Below the pieces are notes generated by a model. The model saw only the letters and a list, made by a program, of their open reading frames with translations, ran no database searches and was not told the origin of the DNA. The position numbers were made by a program, and so were the translations under genes. Positions 34,798 to 45,015 of a stretch of DNA of 64,000 bases are shown here, piece after piece. The DNA is from Endocalyx cinctus (lineage: Eukaryota > Ascomycota > Sordariomycetes > Amphisphaeriales > Apiosporaceae): the NCBI GenBank assembly GCA_001600455.1, contig BCKC01000010.1:1370144-1434143 (forward strand), in the 5' to 3' direction. Position 1 is the first letter of the stretch, and every line of letters begins with the position of its first letter.

Positions 34798-37700
34798 AAG
34801 CTCGCAAACATTGCCAATACAGATAGGGTAAATAAATGTCGTGCGTAAGGTTGAATCTCGATTTCGTTAGTTAGAGGATAATTATCAATAATATTGAAGG
34901 ATCTTCTTAATTATGATAATAAATAGGCAAAGTTTGACGGTGTTAGAGAAAAGAATAAGTAGCAGTGATTATTTTCTGGACTGAGGATAGCGGAGAGTAC
35001 AAGTAGAAAACGTAAAGAATAAAATTCAACGAGTATTGGAATAGCTGCGTACTCGTCTTAACGGAGATAGAATATACCGGCTTCGCATTTGATTAAATAA
35101 AACCATTAATACTATGACTAGAGTGGTGAGGGGTGGTTTGGTGTAGAGTAAAAACTTATTTCATGGCCCTGCTTGGACAAGACCAGATATATATACACAA
35201 AACTAAGCAGAGAATTTGCAATCTATATTAATTATTTATTATTCTAATAAGTAATAACCTTCTTTTCGTAACTGCCATAACGGGATTGTAATACTACTTT
35301 TTACTAATTGCTACAATATGGGAAAGCCACATTTCCGGGGGTAAGGCTTGGATTGAAGATGAAATTGTCCTAATATATGCGAAGAGGTACATGAGACTAG
35401 TTTACTTGAGCACTTGCCGCACCTGCACTCTGACAACGACAGGCCCTGTTACCAGCATGGTGAATAAACACTGAGAGGTATAGGTAAAATATGAATACCC
35501 AGACGTATTAAACATTACGGTAACAGCTCAAGTTTGCAATTGCTGTAATTATCACTAAGCAAGTACATAGAAGAACTAACTACGACTTTTAAAAACAGGA
35601 GACCACGGAACATTTAAATTCTAGAAAAAGACGTAGGAGATTGGTCTACCGGAGTGACGGTAGGCCACAGAATACCAACTAGTCAAGGATAGGGCTCCAT
35701 AACACATTGATTCCTCACCCCTCTTCCATGCAAAATATATGGAATGAACGCCATATATTATATATTTACCTAACAAATTATACATTCACGCGAGGGTACT
35801 TGGTGGGTAGCCGGTACCTGACAAAGAACTTCTATAAAAATAAAAATAAGATTTTCGTCCTAGAAGAATGAAGAGAAAACTCGGCAACTACTCAATAAGT
35901 CTAAAGTTAGTCTGATACTCAAATCAGGTAGAATTAAGCGAGCTACCCACCAATTGTAGCTCCTCACTTCAGTCGTAGATGGCATCATTAAATTATAGCT
36001 CAAGCTGAGAAGGAATGGAGTACCTGTTTATAACAATGGCAGTTGCCAGAACCCAGTTCCAAGAGATATTTATTTATGTGTGTTTAGTTAGGCAATCATA
36101 TTGAACAAAGACGAGAGCATCGCCGTGTGGAACACTGTTTTCCTAATTGGGTGGTGCCTAGGTATAAGGGTTCCGTACGTATGCCTACGAAGCTGGATTG
36201 TGTAACCAAGGCTTAGACCATAGTTTGTACAGTAGCTATATCGAAATCTCGTCTTCCAGCCACACGGTAGAATGAAAGTTATTTACCGGGAAAATTTGTA
36301 TGAAAAATAGCGTGCAATTGCATCATATTCGATAGGAGGACTCTGGCTCAATCTGAAGAGATGAAGGCAAAAAAGAATCTACTTTATGTCAAAAGCACCG
36401 CCGTTCCGAACTAACCCTTAAGCTGATAATCACTATCTTACTTGCTCTTGACACACTTTATTAGTAAATTTATCTGTATTCTAAATCTATTTACGAGGAT
36501 AATTTCGTGATATTATGATGAGGAGAAACTACACATTATAATCTTGTCAGAGAACAGGCTGGGGATCATGCGGCAATTAATTATGTGTCCTAACTATGTG
36601 AGGGGTAGCAGAAAAATATTGACTATGTTCAACTGGTAATCTTCTAGAAATTATATATATCTTCTGGTAAATATATATATACACATTCGAACCCTATTCT
36701 GATATGGGCTGCTATTTGTTTTCACTAGAACTCTTGTCATAAACTCCGTAGATTTTATAGAAGATCCAAGATCTTTTGATAACGGTACGAGCATTTAGAG
36801 ATGCTATTGGTGTATGATCTCTCCCGTCATTCCTAGATAGCCTTTTGCGGCCTAATTATATTTAATTAATTAGAGTTTAATCTACGATGTCTTTCCACCC
36901 TCCATTGCCTCGTAAATCTGTAGCATAATCTTATTATCGATACCATGCAACCATCCATTTCTCTCCTTAATATCGACTTCAATCTTTATCTCGCCGCCGT
37001 TCCGCTAGATACATCATAGTACAAAGTAGACTGCTGAGTCCGAGGTGTGTTAAGGTTCATCAAAGAGAGCTCCCCTCTCGCAAATGTCCCACACCCTTCC
37101 CGACAAGGGAGATAAGGTTCTCGTCTAAGTAGTATAGCTCTTTCTGCTCCCACACTTTCACAAAGCATAAAAGTAACTATCGTTGTTATGTCTTTCTAGG
37201 CCTTTTTTTTTTCCTTCTTTTTTATCGAACTCCATTCCTATCTCGCCTCGGTACGTTACTAAGACAGGGCCTTGTCCATACGTTCCTGAATTTCAGTGCT
37301 GAACCGTGGACTGGCTAAGGCATCCGTTAGGAGTATCGTGTACGTCCACTTCAGGTCCTCGTAGGACAAGAATGAAAGTATTTTTCCGGCCCTGAAAGAT
37401 AGGGAAATTATTATGTCGGTTCGTAGTCGGTATTATTCTCCATAAAGAATGGGACAAAGGAGCTTTGGCCTATGCCAGCAGGATATGTGGTATTCTTTGA
37501 GGAGTTGAGCTTCTTTGCGGTTGGATCATTGTTTTCTATTGTATTTTGTTAGAACAAGGATCTAAAAGACAGGAAATTCCGTGTGATATTTGTGGAAAGG
37601 TTACATACCCATTATTGAGATAATTCATTTTCATATAGTTTCCCGGTAGCCTTTGGTTCGACTTGTGATTTTCTTTGTATTTTAGAACAACGGAAGAAAT

Positions 37701-38438
37701 ATCTGCTGGAAGACTTAAGTTAATTAGTGAACGATACATACATACAATGCAGAAAATAGTGATTTGTATATGTAGAACAGGAAAAGGAAAAGGAAGAGGT
37801 ATATATAGATGTTGAAGATAAGGCACGACACGAATATGTCCTTGATTACTTCATCATATGCCAAGACTTTTAAGGGGCTGTAACCGTATTAAACCGTAGC
37901 ATAATCAACAACGAAGGAACCGTCTGAGTGTAGTGTATTCTGCAAATGTCAATGTTAGTTTTTTATCCCCTTTTATTCTAATATCACCAAATACCAAAAC
38001 CATTGCCAGACGAGACACCAATGGCTACACCAACATTATTTCCACCACTAATTCCCTATAGGAAGAGAAATGTATCAATTGCATTTCAAGACCTTTGGAG
38101 CTTGCAAATAGCAAATGTATCTTCGTAACTCGATCGATCTGACTGTCGGATGAATAATTAAACTCGTGAAAACGTAAGCGACCTTAATAATAAGCAATGA
38201 GTCCATAGTTTTCGAGGGGACAGGGGGGGCAGGGGGGGTGAAACCTATGAGGTCATCGATCTGCAGGAACTTTATATAGTTAAGGTTAGACCCCGGAAAA
38301 AATCTCGAATGTAACATGACGACTACAACTACAATATCTCTTTTAATCTTGATTCAGTCTATGATTCTTATCCAGAAACATATCCTCAACAAAGACGAGA
38401 GAAGACACAGAGTAGAGAAAAGAGGAGAGAAACGTACC
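34798..38438. other. AT-rich gene-free block
   Basis: About 3.6 kb without a credible gene. It contains one copy of a dispersed decayed repeat (35655-35825) and many AT-rich stretches. Short open frames such as 36986-37168 and 37536-37826 have no recognisable products. The last few hundred bases form the 5' flank of the MFS transporter gene. Confidence 0.6.
35655..35825. repeat. Decayed dispersed repeat, copy B
   Basis: Partner of the copy at 32101-32515 with the same orientation and order of shared words: GTAGGCCACA, ATACCAACTA, GGATAGGGCTCC, ATAACACATTG, CTTCCATGCA, ATATATGGA, GAGGGTAC and GGGTAGCCGG. It lies on the opposite side of the F-box gene. Divergence is heavy and dominated by transitions as judged by eye. 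The parent element is unknown. Confidence 0.55.
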
Positions 38439-39983
38439 ATGGCGAGCAAGTCACCACCCCGAGCCCTCCGCTGGCGGTCTCACACGCTCTTCATCGTAGC
38501 TACCGTAGCTGTAGGGTTATTCACCGATCTCTTTCTGTACGGCCTCGTGGTGCCCGTCCTCCCCTTTATGCTGAGGAACCGGCTCTCGATTCCCGAGGAC
38601 GAGATCCAGTCCTACGTCTCCAATCTGCTGGCCGCTTACGCGGGCGCCTCGGTTGTATCGTCCGTCCCTGCTGGGTGGATTGCCGACCGTACCAAATCCC
38701 GCCAGGTGCCGTTCCTGAGTGGTCTGGCTGCCCTGCTCGCGGCCACGGTCATGCTCGCCCTGGGACGCAGCGTCGCCGTGCTCGTTGTGGCGAGAGTCTT
38801 GCAAGGAATCAGCGCCGCTGTTGTTTGGACGATCGGTCTCGCTATGGTACTCGATACGGTTGGGCCTGAGAACTTGGGTAAGGTGGTTGGGTCGGTATGT
38901 GTTCACTAGTTATTCGACTGATCTTAAATCTTGGTAATTCATGCTGAATGACTGATTGTCTCGTAGATTTTCTCGTTCATCTCCGTTGGCGAGTTGATGG
39001 CGCCCGTCATCGGTGGTGTTTTGTATGAGAAGACCGGCTACGTCGGCGTGTTTGGTGTCGCGGCTGGGGTTTTAGCTCTGGATTTCTTGATGCGTCTCCT
39101 GATGATCGAGAAGAAGACGGCTGCTAAGTACAGCGACGACGGGGAAGAGGCGACAAGGACCAACCCGCGAGACTTTGGGTCTAGGAGTGAAGGCCAGGAG
39201 GAGGACGAGGAAGCAAACAACACCAGCAACGGTCGCAACGCCACTGAAGAAGATGCATTATTGCCTAAGAAGGAAGAAGATCAGTACAAGATCGTCGGCG
39301 AACCCGGAAGAACCGTCCGCGCCCTCCCGATCTTGATTTGTTTCCAGAATCCGCGGCTAGTAATGAGTCTTTGTCTTGCGTTTGTTCAGGCTGCTTTGCT
39401 GGCTGTCTTCGATGCTACAATCCCGACCGAGGCTCAGAGTCTTTTTCACTTTAATTCTCTCAAGGCCGGACTTCTTTTTATCGCTTTGGATGTTCCTTAT
39501 TTAGTTCTTGGGCCCTTGGCCGGATGGGCAGTCGATCGATTCGGTACAAAACCCGCTGCCGTGATTGGCTTTGGGTACATGGCGCCCGCGTTGGTGCTAT
39601 TGCGTCTGCCTGCGGAGAAGCTCGTAAGGGATCAAGGTAACAACATCGTTCTCTATTGCGCGTTACTTGCCTTGAATGGCGTTGGGTTAGCAATTATCGG
39701 TTCGCCCAGCGTGGTCGAAGCAAGTGACGTAGTCCAAAAGTACGACAAGGCGAACCCAGGTTTCTTTGGAGAAAACGGTCCTTACGCACAGCTCTATGGT
39801 TTCAACTCCTTATTCTTTTGTGCCGGTTTGACTATTGGTCCTATCGTTGCTGGCTCGTTGAAGGATTCGATCGGGTATGGGAATATGAATCTGGTATTTG
39901 CTGTGGTCTCCGGGGTCACTGCTGTTTTATCTTTTTTCATTATCGGAGGTAAACCAACATGTATTACAAGGCTGAGAAGATAG
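38439..39983 (+). CDS. MFS transporter, DHA1-type
   Basis: Major facilitator superfamily membrane carrier of 490 residues, likely a proton-coupled exporter of drugs, amines or metabolites. Two exons, 38439-38894 and 38967-39983, are joined across a 72 bp phase-0 intron that restores KVVGSIFSFISVGELMAPVIGG. The start at 38439 was chosen because upstream in-frame codons are basic, low-complexity and lack a better ATG context. The first helix carries LFTDLFLYGLVVPVLPF, and the loop between helices 2 and 3 reads AGWIADRTKSRQ, a form of the MFS signature. A long acidic central loop (about residues 195-255) separates the two six-helix halves, and GWAVDRFGTKPA repeats the loop signature in the second half. 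The tail is short. The gene seems intact. The substrate cannot be inferred, and no biosynthetic genes adjoin it. Confidence 0.87.
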
Positions 39984-40130
39984 AATAAATCACCAATTAC
40001 ATATTAAATAAATTTCATGAAATATTACGTTTTTTACGTGATAACTAATGACAAACTTGAGGGTAAAGCGTCTAGTAAATATCTAGCGGATGAGTTAAGT
40101 TTCTTTACGGTTTATCAGGTATCCTAACTA

Positions 40131-40457
40131 CTACGGCAAAATATGATATTTACAAGCACATCAAACGCCTATTAATAATACAGAGGTTTATAGTGATATT
40201 ATAGAGGGGTATGGCCGTTATGAATGTGAACAAAGTGGCATCAGACTAAACGATTGCCTTACGATCCCTTTCCCATACGGTTCACCCCTACTGTTGGGGC
40301 AAAATGTAATATATACAAGCAAATCAAACGCCTATTAAGAGGAATACAGAGGTTTATAGTGGTATTAAAGAGCGGTATAGCCGTTATGAATGTGAACAAA
40401 GTGGCACCAGACTAAGCGACTGCCTTACGATCCCTTTCCCGTACGGTTCACCCCGAC
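40131..40457. repeat. Two tandem 163-bp repeats
   Basis: Unit 1 covers about 40131-40292 and unit 2 about 40293-40457, head to tail. They share long identical blocks, for example TCAAACGCCTATTAA, ACAGAGGTTTATAGTG, CCGTTATGAATGTGAACAAA and CCTTACGATCCCTTTCCC. Mismatches are mainly A/G and C/T, with a small insertion in unit 2 (GAG near 40339). It may be a decayed element end or a simple segmental duplication. No gene function is implied. Confidence 0.85.
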
Positions 40458-40626
40458 TATTAGACCATATTATGGAAGATGTTCTCCTACCCAACCGTAT
40501 GGATAGTAAAGTAACATAAATGGCGGACAATGCAAATGCCCAAATCGTAATAGGAAATCGTGATATCATATTGAAAAATTCCCCACCCCTGTTCGTTGCC
40601 AAAAAATCATAAAGGAAGGGGCTCCA

Positions 40627-40735
40627 CCTCCCTTCTTTCTCTTCCGCCTTTTTACTTATATTTCGTTCTTCCTCGTTTCCTCTTCCTTTTTCTTCTTCCT
40701 CTTCTCTTCATACACAAATTTCTTAAGTTTCTCCT
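40627..40735 (+). promoter_or_regulatory. CT-rich promoter-like tract
   Basis: A strongly pyrimidine-biased coding strand runs from about 60 to 170 bp upstream of the ATG at 40796, with repeated CTTCC and TTCCTC words. CT-rich tracts just upstream of the transcription start are a known feature of actively expressed genes in filamentous ascomycetes. This supports the downstream gene being, or having been, transcribed. Confidence 0.45.
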
Positions 40736-40795
40736 CACATTTGCGCTCTTACTTGATCTTCGCTCTTTTACTTGACCTTCGATAAGTAATTGATC

Positions 40796-43009
40796 ATGGA
40801 TCACTTAAACAATAGTGACAACGGTGTCGACGATGCCGAGCACCAGCAAATGGTCAATGGCGATATCGAAACCTTCGCCGCCCAGGACTCGGGTGATCAG
40901 AATAACGACGCTGGAAATGTCAACGCTCAGGTTCACAATATCTCATTCAATCCTTCTCCTCGTTTTATTTCTAACATTATTATCTAATAGCAGGTGGTTG
41001 ATGATCGCATGCAGCATGTCGATGCCGACATGAACAACGCCCAGCAGCATAGCGCTGCTCAGGACTTCGACCTTCAAGTATGTAGCATTTTTTCTGATTC
41101 TTTGATTGTTTAATTCTAACGCTATACTATTACGTCAGGTTGATGATGCTGTGCTTATGCTCAACATTCAGCAGCAGTACGACGCTGGTCAAATCTTGGG
41201 CCCCCAGGTATGTAATAATTTTTCTAATGCTTTCATAATTTAATTCTCGCGATATACTATCACGTCAGGTTGATAATAACATGCTTAATATTTAGCAACA
41301 GTACGGCGATGCTCATATCGTCAACTCTCAGGTATGCAATATTTGTTCTAATCCATGGATGCCTTGATCATTTGATTCTAACACTATACTGTTACGTCAG
41401 GTTGACAACGCTATGCCCAACGGTCAGCAGCATGGCGGCGCTAGCATTTTCAACCCTCAGGTAACTACACAGTGCCTCCTCCCACGTTTTGAATCGACCC
41501 AATTATTTCTAACACTCTAGTACGGCAGGCTAACAACAACTTCTACAACGCCGGCGACCCTTTGTACAACGCTGACAATGCTATGATCAGCACTCCGTCT
41601 TTTTCGCCGGATGTTGATATTGCTGCGCAGCCGAACGGTGTCGGCGGATACAACGAGCAGCAACACGATGCTCACGCTTTCAACTTGGAAGATCTCAATG
41701 CCGCCAATCCGGATGCTAATGTGCTCTATACTCACAACGCCATCAATCAGTTTTTGCTCGACGACCCTGCCGCTCAGGCGGGTCCGGCATTCGGCCCTCT
41801 CGGACAGCAGAACGACGTCTTCGTGAGTTACACTCAGCCATCTGATTATGATCTTTTCCTCTCTAACAATTAATTATTTAGCAGAACGTTGCCGGTCCTT
41901 CGGTTGCAGGTCCTTCAGTTGCCGGTCCTTCTTTTGCTCGTCCTTCCACTGGCGACGCTTCTAGTGCTGTCGGCGCCGATGCTCCTGTCAATATGGCTAT
42001 CGTTAACACTCACGCTTCGAACCCTTCGACTGATGGACAGAACGCTGTTCTTCTTGGACAGGGTCTTCCTGGATCGATCTATGGTACGTCGAATCAGATT
42101 CCATTTGATTATTCAAAAAAAAAAAAAAAATAATAAATAAATGAATAAAACACAATACAATACAATACAATACAATAAAAGAAAATAAAATAAAACAAGA
42201 CGATGAAACAAGGCTGAGTCTTTTTTTTTTTTTTTTTTTTTTTGTATTATACTGTACTGTACTGTATTGTATTTTTATTTTTATTTTTCTTTTAATTTAT
42301 GTAATTTGTTTAATTAATTTATTTTATTATTATTATTAATTCTTTTTTTTTTTTAAAAAAAAAAAAAATAATAATAATAATTTATGCTTTTTTCTTACCC
42401 TTTCATACACCTCCACTAACACGCACAAACCCTTCCACAGCATCCGACTCCGTCCTCGACCTCTTCACTCGCGAACAACTCCTGACGATCTGCGACAGAG
42501 CGCTCGCCGACCAGATCGTGAACGGCGCGATGGACGCCCTCGTCCGCGAGCAGGGCGGGTACGCAGCGCAGCGGGAGATCGCGGCGATCCTCGCGGCCGC
42601 GGACCTCGCCCTGGTCCGGCAGGTGAACCTGGCGCCGTCCGAGCACGACGAGCTGCCGAACAAGCTGTGCGATCTCGTCCTGCGCGCCTGCCAGTTCGCC
42701 GACGGCGTCGAGTGGCGCGCCGGCGTCGACGGCCCGCAGATCTGTTGGTACCTCTGCATCGATATCGCTCGTCGGTGCGTGTACAAGACCAATCTGCGGC
42801 TCGCGGACGGCAGCGATCATGACGACGACGATGACGGCAACGATGATGATCACGTCGACAACGAAGACGGCGACGACGGCGGCAACCGCAGCCAAGGTGT
42901 CGCTCACGATAACGATGCTCTGGACGCGTACGTCGTTCTCGATGGCGCCGTCGATGCAACCATGACCCAAGCTTTCAAGAACGTGTGGCTTTCGGGAAAC
43001 CGCGAATAG
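40796..43009 (+). CDS. Unrecognised protein built from tandem mini-exons
   Basis: No family is recognised. Inferred exons are 40796-40930, 40994-41077, 41139-41207, 41269-41331, 41401-41460, 41529-41822, 41885-42083 and 42441-43009. Exons 2-5 are short (60-84 bp), all phase 0, and encode related modules starting VDD/VDN, with a central QQ or QQY and usually ending in Q. Introns 2-4 (61, 61, 69 bp) are nearly copies of one another and end in TACGTCAG or CACGTCAG. Exon 4 as drawn has a TAG at 41293-41295; using the ATTTAG there as acceptor gives an in-frame 41296-41331 exon and a protein of 481 residues. Exon 7 has repeated VAGPS. Exon 8 has a GC-rich, alpha-helical-looking region and an Asp-rich tract. 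The frame ends at TAG 43007-43009, but 52 further open codons follow to TGA 43166-43168. It may be a functional gene with unusual splicing or a decaying one. Confidence 0.5.
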
Positions 43010-43168
43010 GGTCGCGGTCCTCGACGTCGCGCCGAAGTGGTCGAAATGGAGGCCAAGGCTAACGAGACCGACCGCCGCGACGGTGATGCTGCTCGCTACC
43101 CCAACTTGGTCCGAATTATGCGCCTCGTCGACGAAGGCGAGGACATCTCGGAGCTCGAGCTGATTTGA

Positions 43169-43710
43169 AGGCTAACTCATACGTCTTTTCCTCGCCGCCA
43201 CCCTCGAATTTCGCACGTTTCTCACCCGGTTTTTCTTTTTTTTTTCTGCAAATGGCTGGCTGCGGATGGGTATATAAGACGACGGGATTTGCCTTGTGTT
43301 TGCTGTTTTCCCCCAACTTTGTTATTTGTTTTCACGGAGTTCGCTATCTAACATTAGGATATTTCGTCCACGGAGAAGGAGGAGTTGACTTGTTTTCTCA
43401 TCATTTAAGGATACGATGCAAATTTTTCAATGATCCGGTTATATGCTGATAGTTAAAAAGGCGGTGCTTTGTTTTGTTGTCTGCATCTTACAGGGTTGAT
43501 AAAAAAACCCGAGTAGATAGATGAATAAATACAGACATGCACTCATATTATACTGAAGTGATAACACATGCAAAATTGTGAAATATGCTCGTAGGTATGC
43601 GTATAATGATAATATATTAAAAGAAGGACTCGTAAACATTCATATCCATATTCTCTGACCCCGACCCTCTCAGGCCTCTTCCTGCCCAAGAAAAAAAAAA
43701 GGCACTCAAA
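43169..43710. other. Convergent intergenic region
   Basis: Lies between the 3' end of the mini-exon gene and the 3' end of the GFA-fold gene. AT-rich. Short open frames at 43165-43449 and 43439-43639 have no recognisable product. Confidence 0.6.
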
Positions 43711-44232
43711 CTACTTCATCATACTAGGCGGCACCGTCTCCCAAGCCTCGGACCCCTCCGGAATAGGCACGACAGCCGAGCGCGTATAAATATGAATCGC
43801 GCCGCTCCAATCCAATCCCTCGATACACCCGGCCTTAATACTGACAGTTTTCCTCGGGGTCCCATCCGAATCAACGATGCGATGATAAATCCTCGAGCCG
43901 CATTTCCTGCAAAAGTAGCAATCCATCGACCGGCCCTTTTCCGTCGGCCTAGTATATTTTCCCAATACTAAGTCACTTTCATCTTTATTTTCGTCTCGTT
44001 TTTCTTTTTCCTCGGACGACGAAGATGGGACGAGAGAATTATCGTCGTCTAAAAAATAAATGGCCGAAGTTCCGAAAGCCGAAGACGACTGCTTTCGGCA
44101 CTCGAGGCAGTGGCAGTGGTAGAGCGCGGTGGGGGGGTCGGACGTGGGGGTCGGAAAAGTCACGGCCCCGCATTGACATCGGACCGTTAGCGGCTTTTGG
44201 GCGGTCTCGGATGATAATACATCGGAGGTCAT
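43711..44232 (-). CDS. GFA / CENP-V domain zinc protein
   Basis: Single-exon gene for a 173-residue protein of the glutathione-dependent formaldehyde-activating (GFA, CENP-V/Mss4-like) fold. The ATG at 44232 was preferred over an upstream in-frame ATG at 44262, because the ten extra residues are Phe-rich and come from an A-tract. Zinc-ligand cysteines are placed as in the family: C19 and C21 (RCQCGAV), C40, C42 and C45 (CHCLECRK), and C105, C108 and C111 (CYFCRKCGSR). An acidic low-complexity insert (about residues 62-88) sits between the second and third clusters. Most fungal members have no proven reaction, so the S-hydroxymethylglutathione role is only a family name. The protein is probably cytosolic. 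It is convergent with the mini-exon gene and not obviously linked to it. Confidence 0.88.
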   Translation of the reverse strand: MTSDVLSSETAQKPLTVRCQCGAVTFPTPTSDPPTALYHCHCLECRKQSSSAFGTSAIYFLDDDNSLVPSSSSEEKEKRDENKDESDLVLGKYTRPTEKGRSMDCYFCRKCGSRIYHRIVDSDGTPRKTVSIKAGCIEGLDWSGAIHIYTRSAVVPIPEGSEAWETVPPSMMK

Positions 44233-45015
44233 TTTTTCGGATCCGGAAAAAAAAAAAAACACGGAAGGGGAAGGAAGCCGAACCGGAAATGGGGAATTGA
44301 ATTAAGGTTTTTTTTAGGTATAGATATAAAAATACCTTTTTTGGGAAGTTTTGTGTTTTGCTTGGGAATTTAAAAAAAACTCTGTTTTGATGTAAAAGTA
44401 ATTGGGGAAAATCTTTGATGGAGAAAGAAAGGACTTAACTATATCGTCTTGTGTCGAGCAAGTGAATACCCCTCTTTTTGCCTGAAGATGCGCGACCGCC
44501 AATTATGTTACTTAGGTTATTTGTGAGTTATATTAATGATCATTTGCCCATATGAAGCTTTATCGTCAAATGTCTATATTTGATTTAATTATGTCATACC
44601 TCAAATATAATTTGACATAACCTGTGTTTGATTCTTTCAGAATACTTTCACCCCTACACTTTCAATTTGGGACGAATGAATCAATGATCATATGATGAAA
44701 GTAAAAACTTCAGACGAACAATTAAAAAATATTTCAGACGAATATTAAAAAACACTTCAGACGAATGATGATGTGACGAAAGATAAATATGAAATCTGAA
44801 TAAATATATAAATCCAGGATCGATGCTTTCCTTACGCCTCAACTAAGAATATTGCCCTTTTTCGTATGTATGTACATAAAAATAACTAGTACCCATTTCC
44901 TAGTATATAGGCATCTGATTTCGTCCTTTTTTGTCCCTCTCGCGAGGGACGAGATAAGGATATAGTGGTACTTAATTCCTAACGACCGTGGTGCAGCATT
45001 AATATGAAGCTACTA
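44233..45015. other. Intergenic region
   Basis: This holds the 5' flank of the GFA gene and the 3' flank of the Rrp14 homologue. A short repeat of TTCAGACGAA-like words occurs near 44708-44765. No gene was recognised. Confidence 0.6.

Larger units (their letters stand above)
39984..40795. other. Intergenic region with tandem repeat and CT-rich promoter
   Basis: Between the MFS stop codon and the mini-exon gene. The first part carries two tandem copies of a unit of about 163 bp (listed separately). The second part, from about 40617, is pyrimidine-rich and is the likely promoter of the downstream gene. No open frame of note. Confidence 0.65.

Noticed and set aside
40627..42100. CRISPR-like array suggested by regular repeats and spacers in the mini-exon region
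   Set aside because: The repeats are introns and coding modules with splice signals in a eukaryotic gene. No palindromic direct repeats or cas genes are present.
38439..43168. Idea that the MFS transporter and the mini-exon gene form a biosynthetic or resistance cluster
   Set aside because: No synthase, tailoring enzyme or regulator lies between or beside them.
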